Positions 45,791-56,558 of a DNA stretch of 64,000 bases are shown here, in pieces. The stretch is from Tragulus kanchil (taxonomy: Eukaryota; Chordata; Mammalia; Artiodactyla; Tragulidae), in NCBI GenBank assembly GCA_022376925.1, contig JAIOJX010000006.1, positions 60,287,394 to 60,351,393 of the forward strand, in the 5' to 3' direction. Under the pieces are notes generated by a model. It did no database searches. It was not told the DNA's origin and worked only from the letters and a program-made list of their open reading frames with translations. The number at the start of each line of letters is the position of its first letter. Position 1 is the stretch's first letter. A program made the translations under genes and the position numbers.

Positions 45791-47712
45791 AAATTCCTTC
45801 TATTCTTCCTTTACTTTAAATGGAGATACTTTTGTCATCTAAATATCCATCAATGTGCCATTGTATCTACTTTCAGTTAACTAACCAAACCATCATAAAA
45901 GCTCTAGGAAGTTTTGATTATTGCAACAATGCAATATCTTTGATAACCTTGCTAACCTTTGTGAGTCTGTATTTATCACAGCATTTATACTGATGCTTTC
46001 TGGAGCCTTTGTAAGAGTGTGATGGTAAAGGATAGGTTGAAATAGCCAGAAGAGTGCCCAAAAGTCCAAGTAATTGATTCTTTTTGGCATTTGCAATTAC
46101 AGAATTGGAGATGTTGGAATTAAAAAAAAAAAAAAAAACGATTATCACCTTGAAATATCTCTGCTTGACATTAAATATATAGCTGCCTAAATTTATAATT
46201 GGTGCTTGTGAAGTGAAATTTTTGAAATCCCCATATCATTGTCCAACTTGCTTTCAACAGAATTTAAGTGGTCATCATAATATAAAGACACTTTTAAAGA
46301 TATGGTATACAGTATCCTTGAGTTCTCTTAGTTCTCTTTCTGTTTTTCTCTCCAAGAAGCAATTAACATCAAGTAGAATTTCTTTCTCCATAGTAATCTT
46401 TTATGTGTTGAAAATACCTTATCAGCAGATTCCTCCATTTCTTGGTAAAATTGGGCTACATATCAAATTTCAAGATCCTGTGCTTTCTGTCAATCTTATT
46501 TCCCTATAGGTTTGAAGTCAGTTATAACAGAATATTGCAATTCATAGCAGAAACCTATTAGGGAAACATGCACCATGAGACACACAACTCAGACAGGGGT
46601 GAGCAGTGCTGCAGCACAAATATGTACCTAGGTCCTAATCTGTCCTGCCTTCCACAGACCAGTTTCTGCACTGCCCTATAATCCCTTGAATGTCCTTTTC
46701 TGTCCTGTTTCCCCCACTGTGAGGGGGATGATTTGAGTATGGGGACCTCTCCTTCAGCTTTCCTCCAGGACTGCTGGTCATTTCCTAATTCATCTAACTC
46801 ATCCTAATTCATTCCCTTTTCTTTCTTTCATTCTCCCCAGTTGAGTGGCAAATTTTTTCAGATGGCGTTTTTGGTGTCTGAAGACCTCCACTAGTGTTCA
46901 GTAGGTACTCTGTGAGAACTGTTCCATTTGTAAATATGTTCTTGATATAAAATTCCTTCTATTCTTCCTTTACTTTAAATGGAGATACTTTTGTCATCTA
47001 AATATCCATCAATGTGCCATTGTATCTACTTTCAGTTAACTAACCAAACCATCATAAAAGCTCTAGGAAGTTTTGATTATTGCAACAATGCAATATCTTT
47101 GATAACCTTGCTAACCTTTGTGAGTCTGTATTTATCACAGCATTTATACTGATGCTTTCTGGAGCCTTTGTAAGAGTGTGATGGTAAAGGATAGGTTGAA
47201 ATAGCCAGAAGAGTGCCCAAAAGTCCAAGTAATTGATTCTTTTTGGCATTTGCAATTACAGAATTGGAGATGTTGGAATTAAAAAAAAAAAAAAAAACGA
47301 TTATCACCTTGAAATATCTCTGCTTGACATTAAATATATAGCTGCCTAAATTTATAATTGGTGCTTGTGAAGTGAAATTTTTGAAATCCCCATATCATTG
47401 TCCAACTTGCTTTCAACAGAATTTAAGTGGTCATCATAATATAAAGACACTTTTAAAGATATGGTATACAGTATCCTTGAGTTCTCTTAGTTCTCTTTCT
47501 GTTTTTCTCTCCAAGAAGCAATTAACATCAAGTAGAATTTCTTTCTCCATAGTAATCTTTTATGTGTTGAAAATACCTTATCAGCAGATTCCCTCCATTT
47601 CTTGGTAAAATTGGGCTACATATCAAATTTCAAGATCCTGTGCTTTCTGTCAATCTTATTTCCCTATAGGTTTGAAGTCAGTTATAACAGAATATTGCAA
47701 TTCATAGCAGAA
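45409..47712. repeat. Tandem direct duplication 17: 45409-46569 and 46570-47712 (distance 1,159-1,161)
   Basis: Copies start GCACCATGAGACACAC, which occurs three times in all (44,270; 45,409; 46,570). The first copy ends at TTCATAGCAGAA, followed by an 18-20 bp filler ending GGGAAACAT. Confidence 0.95.
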
Positions 47713-48255
47713 TATTCCTGATTATCAGTGGAAATTCCATGATCTGTTTGAATTATTTGTTTCTAAGCTACTTCACTAAATCATCTTACTTCTTCATTTT
47801 CGCCTTATTCCGATCTTAAAATATATTCAACACTTTGTTCTGTTTCAATATAGTGCTTGTTTCATGGAACTCCATGCTGGCTGTGATTACTAGTGCACTG
47901 AAAAAGTTAACTTTTTTTTTTCCAAAATTATCACACCTAATTTAAACAACATGTTGCAATTTTCCAATACCAGAAACATTTTATAGTTTTATATATCTTC
48001 TCATGGAGAGAAATAAGCCAATACAAGGTGAATGAGGTAAACACACAGTCATGATTGTGCCTCTTACATAGTCACACTTTATTATTTCTAAATTTTTTTC
48101 TAATGTATGGTATTTGCTGCCTCTTGGGCTCTTCTACTTTGTTCACAGACATTTACACTTCCCTAGAATGCTTTTAAAACTTACTTATGAGGGGGGAAGT
48201 GATAGAAAAAATCCACAAGTTTTTCTTTATTTTTTAATGTAAACGCAAAACATAA
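45791..48255. other. AT-rich sequence without recognised genes
   Basis: I see no gene, RNA or named transposon in this stretch, apart from an A-run at 46,122-46,138 (copy 47,281-47,297). Frames of 61-98 residues occur, each repeated exactly by duplications, with no motif or domain. Confidence 0.6.
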
Positions 48256-49828
48256 GGGGCTTCCCAGGTGGGGCTAATGGTAAAGAACCTTTATGGAGTT
48301 ATCCATGAAAGAATACTAGAGTGGGTTGCCTCATCCTTCTCAAACCAGAGGGTATACAAGAAATCAAATATTGGAAGGGTGATCATATTTTGGACTGTCA
48401 AATATCAACTCATTGATTTCATGATTTATGAACTTTCTATTATTTCAATGAGATGAATGAATTTATTATCAATGAAAAAAGAATCAGGGACCTGAATAGA
48501 AATTAATAGATCAATGGAATAATAATGGTCATAGTACCACTAGTGTTGGCTTTAAAGTAAGTTGAAACTACAAAGTCAGAATTTTATAGGAGTTTAATTC
48601 TTATAGTTATGAACTTGCTTTCAACAGAATTTAAGTGGTCATCATAATATAAAGACACTTTTAAAGATATGGTATACAGTATCCTTGAGTTCTCTTAGTT
48701 CTCTTTCTTTTTCTCTCAAGAAGCAATTAACATCAAGTAGAATTTCTTTCTCCATAGTAATCTTTTATGTGTTGAAAATACCTTATCAGCAGATTCCCTC
48801 CATTTCTTGGTAAAATTGGGCTACATATCAAATTTCAAGATCCTGTGCTTTCTGTCAATCTTATTTCCCTATAGGTTTGAAGTCAGTTATAACAGAATAT
48901 TGCAATTCATAGCAGAATATTCCTGATTATCAGTGGAAATTCCATGATCTGTTTGAATTATTTGTTTCTAAGCTACTTCACTAAATCATCTTACTTCTTC
49001 ATTTTCGCCTTATTCCGATCTTAAAATATATTCAACACTTTGTTCTGTTTCAATATAGTGCTTGTTTCATGGAACTCCATGCTGGCTGTGATTACTAGTG
49101 CACTGAAAAAGTTAACTTTTTTTTTTCCAAAATTATCACACCTAATTTAAACAACATGTTGCAATTTTCCAATACCAGAAACATTTTATAGTTTTATATA
49201 TCTTCTCATGGAGAGAAATAAGCCAATACAAGGTGAATGAGGTAAACACACAGTCATGATTGTGCCTCTTACATAGTCACACTTTATTATTTCTAAATTT
49301 TTTTCTAATGTATGGTATTTGCTGCCTCTTGGGCTCTTCTACTTTGTTCACAGACATTTACACTTCCCTAGAATGCTTTTAAAACTTACTTATGAGGGGG
49401 GAAGTGATAGAAAAAATCCACAAGTTTTTTCTTTATTTTTTTAATGTAAACGCAAAACATAAGGGGCTTCCCAGGTGGGGCTAATGGTAAAGAACCTTTA
49501 TGGAGTTATCCATGAAAGAATACTAGAGTGGGTTGCCTCATCCTTCTCCAAACCAGAGGGTATACAAGAAATCAAATATTGGAAGGGTGATCATATTTTG
49601 GACTGTCAAATATCAACTCATTGATTTCATGATTTATGAACTTTCTATTATTTCAATGAGATGAATGAATTTATTATCAATGAAAAAAGAATCAGGGACC
49701 TGAATAGAAATTAATAGATCAATGGAATAATAATGGTCATAGTACCACTAGTGTTGGCTTTAAAGTAAGTTGAAACTACAAATTCAGAATTTTATAGGAG
49801 TACTTTAAATTCTCCTTATAGTTATGAA
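47404..49828. repeat. Tandem direct duplication 18: 47404-48611 and 48612-49828 (distance 1,208)
   Basis: Copies start AACTTGCTTTCAACAG (third occurrence near 46,244). The end of the first copy lacks bases present in the second (GGAGTTTAATTCTTATAG versus GGAGTACTTTAAATTCTCC), so small deletions cluster at the junction. Confidence 0.95.
48256..48346 (+). mobile_element. Bov-tA SINE fragment with internal deletion (copy at 49,464-49,556)
   Basis: The SINE head AGGGGCTTCCCAGGTGGGGC + TAATGGTAAAGAACC is joined to later body sequence (TACTAGAGTGGGTTGCC). The middle of the element, including the B-box region, is missing. Confidence 0.75.
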
Positions 49829-50371
49829 GTTAGAAAATCAAAAATTCACCCCTAATGAGTTAATCAGAGCAAGCACTTATGAAAATGCTGACCTGGGTTA
49901 CATATGCACTCTTTGGACATGAAAAAAAATGAGCCCATAATAGACATGAGGTTTTGACCTTGGGTTGAACAAATTCTCACCTGCTGAGTTAGCCATCTGC
50001 ATCAGCACTCTTAGTCTCCTTTTCTTACAAGCTTATGTAAAATCTCAGTTGGAAAAGAAATAGTGTTTTTCTTGTTTGTTTGTTTGTTTTTTCAAGCTAA
50101 AGCTAGATTTTATCAAAAAACACTAAGTTTATACTACTTAGCTCTATTGCTTTGCTATTTCAAGCCCCCTGTCACCTGTCTCTGATCTCATAAAACTCCA
50201 TGGAAAAATCAGCATTTTAAAATCCATTCACCAGGGAATGGGCATACAAACATAGCAAATGGAACCTGAAGTATGGTTATTTTGATGGAAATAATCCACT
50301 GTACTATGAGACATTTTACATGGTGAAAATAGAAAACCACTCCTTTTGTTTTTTTTCTCAGAAATTCTGGA

Positions 50372-50419
<48 letters not shown>

Positions 50420-51867
50420 TCTATATATATGTGTACACACCCACACACACACACACACACACACACATATAGCGTATGTATATCAGTTCTTAAATCAGTT
50501 ACACAATGCTTTGACTCCCAACAAATTTATCTTTCCACAGCTGAACAAACTTTAGAATTTCTGTTTAACTGCCGAGTCACTGATACCTGTTCTTCTTTTC
50601 ATAGAGAAGACATCCATCTATAAGTGACCTCTATTGGCCTAAAGTAACTGCAGCACTCTTTCTTCCAGTTGACAGCTATGTTAGTATAAATTCAATACAA
50701 CTGCACATCCAAATTTTCCCGACACTCTTTCGGTTCCAGAGGGTATACAAGAAATCAAATATTGGAAGGGTGATCATATTTTGGACTGTCAAATATCAAC
50801 TCATTGATTTCATGATTTATGAACTTTCTATTATTTCAATGAGATGAATGAATTTATTATCAATGAAAAAAGAATCAGGGACCTGAATAGAAATTAATAG
50901 ATCAATGGAATAATAATGGTCATAGTACCACTAGTGTTGGCTTTAAAGTAAGTTGAAACTACAAATTCAGAATTTTATAGGAGTACTTTAAATTCTCCTT
51001 ATAGTTATGAAGTTAGAAAATCAAAAATTCACCCCTAATGAGTTAATCAGAGCAAGCACTTATGAAAATGCTGACCTGGGTTACATATGCACTCTTTGGA
51101 CATGAAAAAAAATGAGCCCATAATAGACATGAGGTTTTGACCTTGGGTTGAACAAATTCTCACCTGCTGAGTTAGCCATCTGCATCAGCACTCTTAGTCT
51201 CCTTTTCTTACAAGCTTATGTAAAATCTCAGTTGGAAAAGAAATAGTGTTTTTCTTGTTTGTTTGTTTGTTTTTTCAAGCTAAAGCTAGATTTTATCAAA
51301 AAACACTAAGTTTATACTACTTAGCTCTATTGCTTTGCTATTTCAAGCCCCCTGTCACCTGTCTCTGATCTCATAAAACTCCATGGAAAAATCAGCATTT
51401 TAAAATCCATTCACCAGGGAATGGGCATACAAACATAGCAAATGGAACCTGAAGTATGGTTATTTTGATGGAAATAATCCACTGTACTATGAGACATTTT
51501 ACATGGTGAAAATAGAAAACCACTCCTTTTGTTTTTTTTCTCAGAAATTCTGGAATGTATATATATATAGTATCTATATATATGTGTACACACCCACACA
51601 CACACACACACACACACACATATAGCGTATGTATATCAGTTCTTAAATCAGTTACACAATGCTTTGACTCCCAACAAATTTATCTTTCCACAGCTGAACA
51701 AACTTTAGAATTTCTGTTTAACTGCCGAGTCACTGATACCTGTTCTTCTTTTCATAGAGAAGACATCCATCTATAAGTGACCTCTATTGGCCTAAAGTAA
51801 CTGCAGCACTCTTTCTTCCAGTTGACAGCTATGTTAGTATAAATTCAATACAACTGCACATCCAAAA
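49553..51867. repeat. Tandem direct duplication 19: 49553-50734 and 50735-51867 (distance about 1,182)
   Basis: Copies start CCAGAGGGTATACAAG. The first ends at GCACATCCAAA with a 22-bp filler (50,713-50,734). The (TA)n tract is about 42 bp in the first copy and only about 13 bp in the second, which accounts for the change in distance from 1,182 to about 1,153 across the pair. Confidence 0.95.
50374..50467. repeat. (TA)n and (CA)n microsatellites
   Basis: An alternating TA run at about 50,375-50,416 is followed, after GTATCTATATATATGTG, by a CA run at about 50,436-50,467. The duplicate at 51,557-51,620 has a short TA run but a similar CA run. Reading frames full of alternating Tyr/Ile or Cys/Val are translations of the microsatellites. 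Confidence 0.95.
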
Positions 51868-51983
51868 TTGTATTTGCTTTAAAAACCAGGATTCTTCATC
51901 TGGTCATATGACTTCTAAAAAATATGTAAATGGATTCTTTATGTGTGAAGATTGGAGCTTGGAGATTTAACAGAAAGAGTCAG

Positions 51984-52030
51984 ACACGATTGAAGTGATT
52001 GAGTAGGGAGAAAAATAAAATAAAATAAAG
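51984..52030 (+). mobile_element. SINE 3' tail fragment
   Basis: GAGTCAGACACGATTGAAG matches the end of Bov-tA/BovB (the AGTCGGACACGACTGAG-type terminus) and is followed by an AAAATAAAATAAAATAAAG tail. No body is visible upstream, so it is a short 5'-truncated copy. Confidence 0.6.
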
Positions 52031-52361
52031 AGGGGTATAGTAAGTGAAGACTCCATGGTTTTTGATTGGCTGGGTCCTTTCCAGAGAAGAAGAAAAATCT
52101 TTCTCATGTTGGGTTTTCATCCTTCAACTTCATTTAACTGAAGTTTCTTTTTTTTGTTGTTTTTAACATATCTAATTCTCCAAAATCATTGCCGGATTAA
52201 CATACATACAGAGAGAAAAATTAACTTTCTCAGTGTTACACAATTTTAAGCAGCAAAAGTAGGATTCTTTAGCCACTTTGGACGATGTAGAGGAACTATT
52301 AGAAATACATAAAGGGAAAAGGTTAAATGTGTATCTAGATTTTCCAATTTGAAATGTACTT

Positions 52362-52539
52362 GTATGCACACTCAATCACTTTAGTTGTGTATGAGGCTTT
52401 GCAACCTTATGGATTATAGTCCACCAGACTCCTCTCTCCATGGGATTCTCCAGGCAAGAATACTGGAGTGGGTTCCATGCCTTCAACCCTGTGTCTCCTG
52501 CATGTGAAATTGTTACCACTGAGCTACCAGAGAAGCCTA
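52362..52539 (-). mobile_element. Bov-tA SINE, antisense, near full length
   Basis: The plus strand reads CACACTCAATCACTTTAGTT, TTGCAACCTTATGGATTATA, CATGGGATTCTCCAGGCAAG, ATACTGGAGTGGGTTCCATG, TGTCTCCTGCATGTGAAATT, CTGAGCTACCAGAGAAGCC. This is the reverse complement of the complete SINE order. It has moderate divergence from the usual form. Confidence 0.88.
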
Positions 52540-52805
52540 AATTGTACCAGAATTTCTGCTTAAGGAGGTTCCCAGCATTGTAAATGAAAAACAATATAAT
52601 CAGAGCATCACAATTTTGTAAATCCAGGAGAAATAAAGATGTAGGAAATGGTTATGTTTATCAACAACAGATATAAACCAGTAAAAGGAGAGAAATCTAA
52701 GACAATTATGCATTTCCCGCTGAAAATAAGAGTACCGCATTCCAGAATCCAATCAGGACTTTAGCAGTAACAAGGGAAAGAAGAGCATGCTAAATAACAG
52801 CCCAG

Positions 52806-53108
52806 GGGCTTCCCTGGTGGTCCAGTGGGTGGGGACGCTGCCTTGCAGAGCAAGGGGTGCTGGTTCAATCCCTGGCTTGGGAAGATCCCACGTGCCGTGG
52901 AGCAGCTGGACCGATGTGTCCAATGGCCAAGCCGGAGCTCTGGAGCGCATGCACCCAGAGCCGATGCTCTTAGACAACAGAGGCCACTGCGATGGGAGGC
53001 CCACACCGGTCAGGGAGCAGAGATGGATGGAAATGGACAAGTGAAAGACCAATAGAAGCGACCCGCCTGCTCCCCTTCCTCCCCACCCCACCCCCACCAA
53101 AAAAAAAA
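52806..53108 (+). mobile_element. CHR-like tRNA-derived SINE (copy at 53,890-54,192)
   Basis: Head GGCTTCCCTGGTGGTCCAGT, B-box-like TGGTTCAATCCCTGG, body GGGAAGATCCCACGTGCCGT, GCTGGACCGATGTGTCC and GGGAGGCCCACACCGGTCAG, and a C-rich then A-run tail. The direct repeats AACAGCCCAGG at 52,796-52,806 and 53,109-53,119 are perfect, so this is a relatively young insertion. Confidence 0.92.
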
Positions 53109-53119
53109 AACAGCCCAGG

Positions 53120-53690
53120 AATGCAAACAGTCAAAATCATATGCAAACAGTGAAAAACCACTCAGTCTGCAATAAATGAATTGTGTGACTAAGAAATAGT
53201 TAGAACCAGAGCTAGAGTGAGAGCATATGCACATGCACTGCATTCAAGACATTAAGAGAGAAGAACAATCTGTAGACATAAAGAAAATTTAGTGGCTTAT
53301 AAACCAATTGCAAAATATAGAGCTTATCAGAACACCAGTTAAAAAAAATTCTTTAAAATTATGACATTTCACAATATGGGTATATTTGAACTCTGAATAT
53401 TTGGCAATATTATGATATTGTTTTCATGCATGTTTTAATATAATAAAAGTAATATTTTAGTTATGTTTTTAAAGTGTTATCCATTTGAGACTTTTTTAAC
53501 TCTGTATACTCTTTGTGTATCAAATTTCTTCAATTTTATGAAAACAGACAACTCATACAAATTACTTATGGCTTTTAATATGTGTCATACTTTGGCTTAT
53601 ACCAGAAAAATTATAAAAATTTTCCCCTGTATGTATTGACATTTATATTTTTGCTACATGATGTCAATAGCATCACTGATTGCATTTTAT
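53120..53690. other. AT-rich sequence without recognised genes (copy and continuation to 55,152)
   Basis: I see no gene, RNA or classified repeat here or in 54,204-55,152. It is strongly AT-rich with short unrelated frames. Confidence 0.6.
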
Positions 53691-55152
53691 TTCACAATTT
53701 TGTAAATCCAGGAGAAATAAAGATGTAGGAAATGGTTATGTTTATCAACAACAGATATAAACCAGTAAAAGGAGAGAAATCTAAGACAATTATGCATTTC
53801 CCGCTGAAAATAAGAGTACCGCATTCCAGAATCCAATCAGGACTTTAGCAGTAACAAGGGAAAGAAGAGCATGCTAAATAACAGCCCAGGGGCTTCCCTG
53901 GTGGTCCAGTGGGTGGGGACGCTGCCTTGCAGAGCAAGGGGTGCTGGTTCAATCCCTGGCTTGGGAAGATCCCACGTGCCGTGGAGCAGCTGGACCGATG
54001 TGTCCAATGGCCAAGCCGGAGCTCTGGAGCGCATGCACCCAGAGCCGATGCTCTTAGACAACAGAGGCCACTGCGATGGGAGGCCCACACCGGTCAGGGA
54101 GCAGAGATGGATGGAAATGGACAAGTGAAAGACCAATAGAAGCGACCCGCCTGCTCCCCTTCCTCCCCACCCCACCCCCACCAAAAAAAAAAAACAGCCC
54201 AGGAATGCAAACAGTCAAAATCATATGCAAACAGTGAAAAACCACTCAGTCTGCAATAAATGAATTGTGTGACTAAGAAATAGTTAGAACCAGAGCTAGA
54301 GTGAGAGCATATGCACATGCACTGCATTCAAGACATTAAGAGAGAAGAACAATCTGTAGACATAAAGAAAATTTAGTGGCTTATAAACCAATTGCAAAAT
54401 ATAGAGCTTATCAGAACACCAGTTAAAAAAAATTCTTTAAAATTATGACATTTCACAATATGGGTATATTTGAACTCTGAATATTTGGCAATATTATGAT
54501 ATTGTTTTCATGCATGTTTTAGTATAATAAAAGTAATATTTTAGTTATGTTTTTAAAGTGTTATCCATTTGAGACTTTTTTAACTCTGTATACTCTTTGT
54601 GTATCAAATTTCTTCAATTTTATGAAAACAGACAACTCATACAAATTACTTATGGCTTTTAATATGTGTCATACTTTGGCTTATACCAGAAAAATTATAA
54701 AAATTTTCCCCTGTATGTATTGACATTTATATTTTTGCTACATGATGTCAATAGCATCACTGATCTTTGAAGCAAAAGTATAGTTATAAATTAAATGGTG
54801 GCATAAAAGAAACCCTGATAATCATTCACAAAAAGACAAAAGTGTATCCTCTCACATATACAGAAAAATAAACTGGAAGTGAATAATTAATATAAAAAAT
54901 AATACATGCACAAGTGCACAATTTAATAAATACTTCAATGCAAGGAAACACTTTTTTATTAAGACTCAACACCAGATGTAGTAAAAGAAAATTGGACTAT
55001 ACAAGATTTGGACATGAAAAGGAAATATATTTATCAAAGTTAAAATATGTGTGATGTGTAAATGGAAAGGATGTTTGGGGGGTGAAAAACCAAAAACTTA
55101 AAAATAAAGTAAGTGCAGTCAGTTACAAAGTGTCATTAACAAAAATATAACC

Positions 55153-55354
55153 ATAATTAATCAGTTCAGTTCAGTCACTCAGTCATGTCCAGCTCTTTGG
55201 AACCCCATGGACTGCAGCACACCAGGCTTCCATGTCCATTATCATCTCCAAGAACTTGCTTAAAATCATGTACATTAAGTTGATAATGCCATCCAACCAT
55301 CTTGTCCTTTGTCCTCCCCTTCTCCTCTGCCTTCTTCTCCCAGCATCAGGGTCT
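55153..55354 (-). mobile_element. BovB/Bov-A 3' end, antisense (copy at 56,285-56,486)
   Basis: The plus strand begins ATCAGTTCAGTTCAGTCACT, followed by GGAACCCCATGGACTGCAGC, GCCATCCAACCATCTTGTCC and CCCAGCATCAGGGTCT, the standard reverse complement of the BovB 3' terminus. It is cut by a SINE insertion at CAGGGTCT, and no BovB sequence is recognised beyond that SINE. Confidence 0.85.
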
Positions 55355-55678
55355 TTTTTTTTTTTAAATTTATTTATTTATTTTGGTGGGGGTCGGGTTG
55401 GGGGGGGAGGGGAGTGGGCGGGCCACTTCTATTGGTCTTTCATTTCTCTATTTTCATCCGTCTTTGTTCTTTGGCTCCTGTGGGCCTCCCATCGCGGTGG
55501 CGTTTGTCATTGTAGAGCGACGGCTCTGGGGGTATGTGCTCCAGAGCTCTGGCTCGGTGATTGGACACATCGGCCCAGCTGCTTCGCGGCACGTGGGATC
55601 TTCCCAGGCCAGGGATCGAACTGGCACCACTTGCACTGAAAGGAGGTGTCCTTACCCACTGGACCACCAGGGGAAGCC
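55355..55678 (-). mobile_element. CHR-like tRNA-derived SINE, antisense, inserted in BovB (copy at 56,487-56,810)
   Basis: Reading the minus strand: head GGCTTCCCCTGGTGGTCCAG, B-box-like CCAGTTCGATCCC, body GGGAAGATCCCACGTGCCGC, GGGAGGCCCACAGGAGCCAA, G/C-rich spacer and an AAAT-repeat tail. CAGGGTCT at 55,347-55,354 and 55,679-55,686 is the target-site duplication. Frames of 60-135 residues across it are artefacts. Confidence 0.9.
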
Positions 55679-56558
55679 CAGGGTCTATTTTTTTTATCGG
55701 CCGTCAAAATTTTTAACTCTGTATACTTTTGTGTATCAAATTTCTTCAATTTTATGAAAACAGACAACTCATACAAATTACTTATGGCTTTTAATATGTG
55801 TCATACTTTGGCTTATACCAGAAAAATTATAAAAATTTTCCCCTGTATGTATTGACATTTATATTTTTGCTACATGATGTCAATAGCATCACTGATCTTT
55901 GAAGCAAAAGTATAGTTATAAATTAAATGGTGGCATAAAAGAAACCCTGATAATCATTCACAAAAAGACAAAAGTGTATCCTCTCACATATACAGAAAAA
56001 TAAACTGGAAGTGAATAATTAATATAAAAAATAATACATGCACAAGTGCACAATTTAATAAATACTTCAATGCAAGGAAACACTTTTTTATTAAGACTCA
56101 ACACCAGATGTAGTAAAAGAAAATTGGACTATACAAGATTTGGACATGAAAAGGAAATATATTTATCAAAGTTAAAATATGTGTGATGTGTAAATGGAAA
56201 GGATGTTTGGGGGGTGAAAAACCAAAAACTTAAAAATAAAGTAAGTGCAGTCAGTTACAAAGTGTCATTAACAAAAATATAACCATAATTAATCAGTTCA
56301 GTTCAGTCACTCAGTCATGTCCAGCTCTTTGGAACCCCATGGACTGCAGCACACCAGGCTTCCATGTCCATTATCATCTCCAAGAACTTGCTTAAAATCA
56401 TGTACATTAAGTTGATAATGCCATCCAACCATCTTGTCCTTTGTCCTCCCCTTCTCCTCTGCCTTCTTCTCCCAGCATCAGGGTCTTTTTTTTTTTTAAA
56501 TTTATTTATTTATTTTGGGCGGGGGTCGGGTTGGGGAGGGAGGGGAGTGGGCGGGCCG

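Larger units (their letters stand above)
52609..54764. repeat. Tandem direct duplication 20: 52609-53692 and 53693-54764 (distance 1,084)
   Basis: Copies start CACAATTTTGTAAATCC. A filler of about 13 bp (TGCATTTTATTT-like) lies at the end of the first copy after CATCACTGAT. The copies are otherwise almost identical. Confidence 0.95.

Noticed and set aside
50209..50623. Frames rich in Cys-Val and Tyr-Ile repeats
   Set aside because: They are direct translations of the (CA)n and (TA)n microsatellites.
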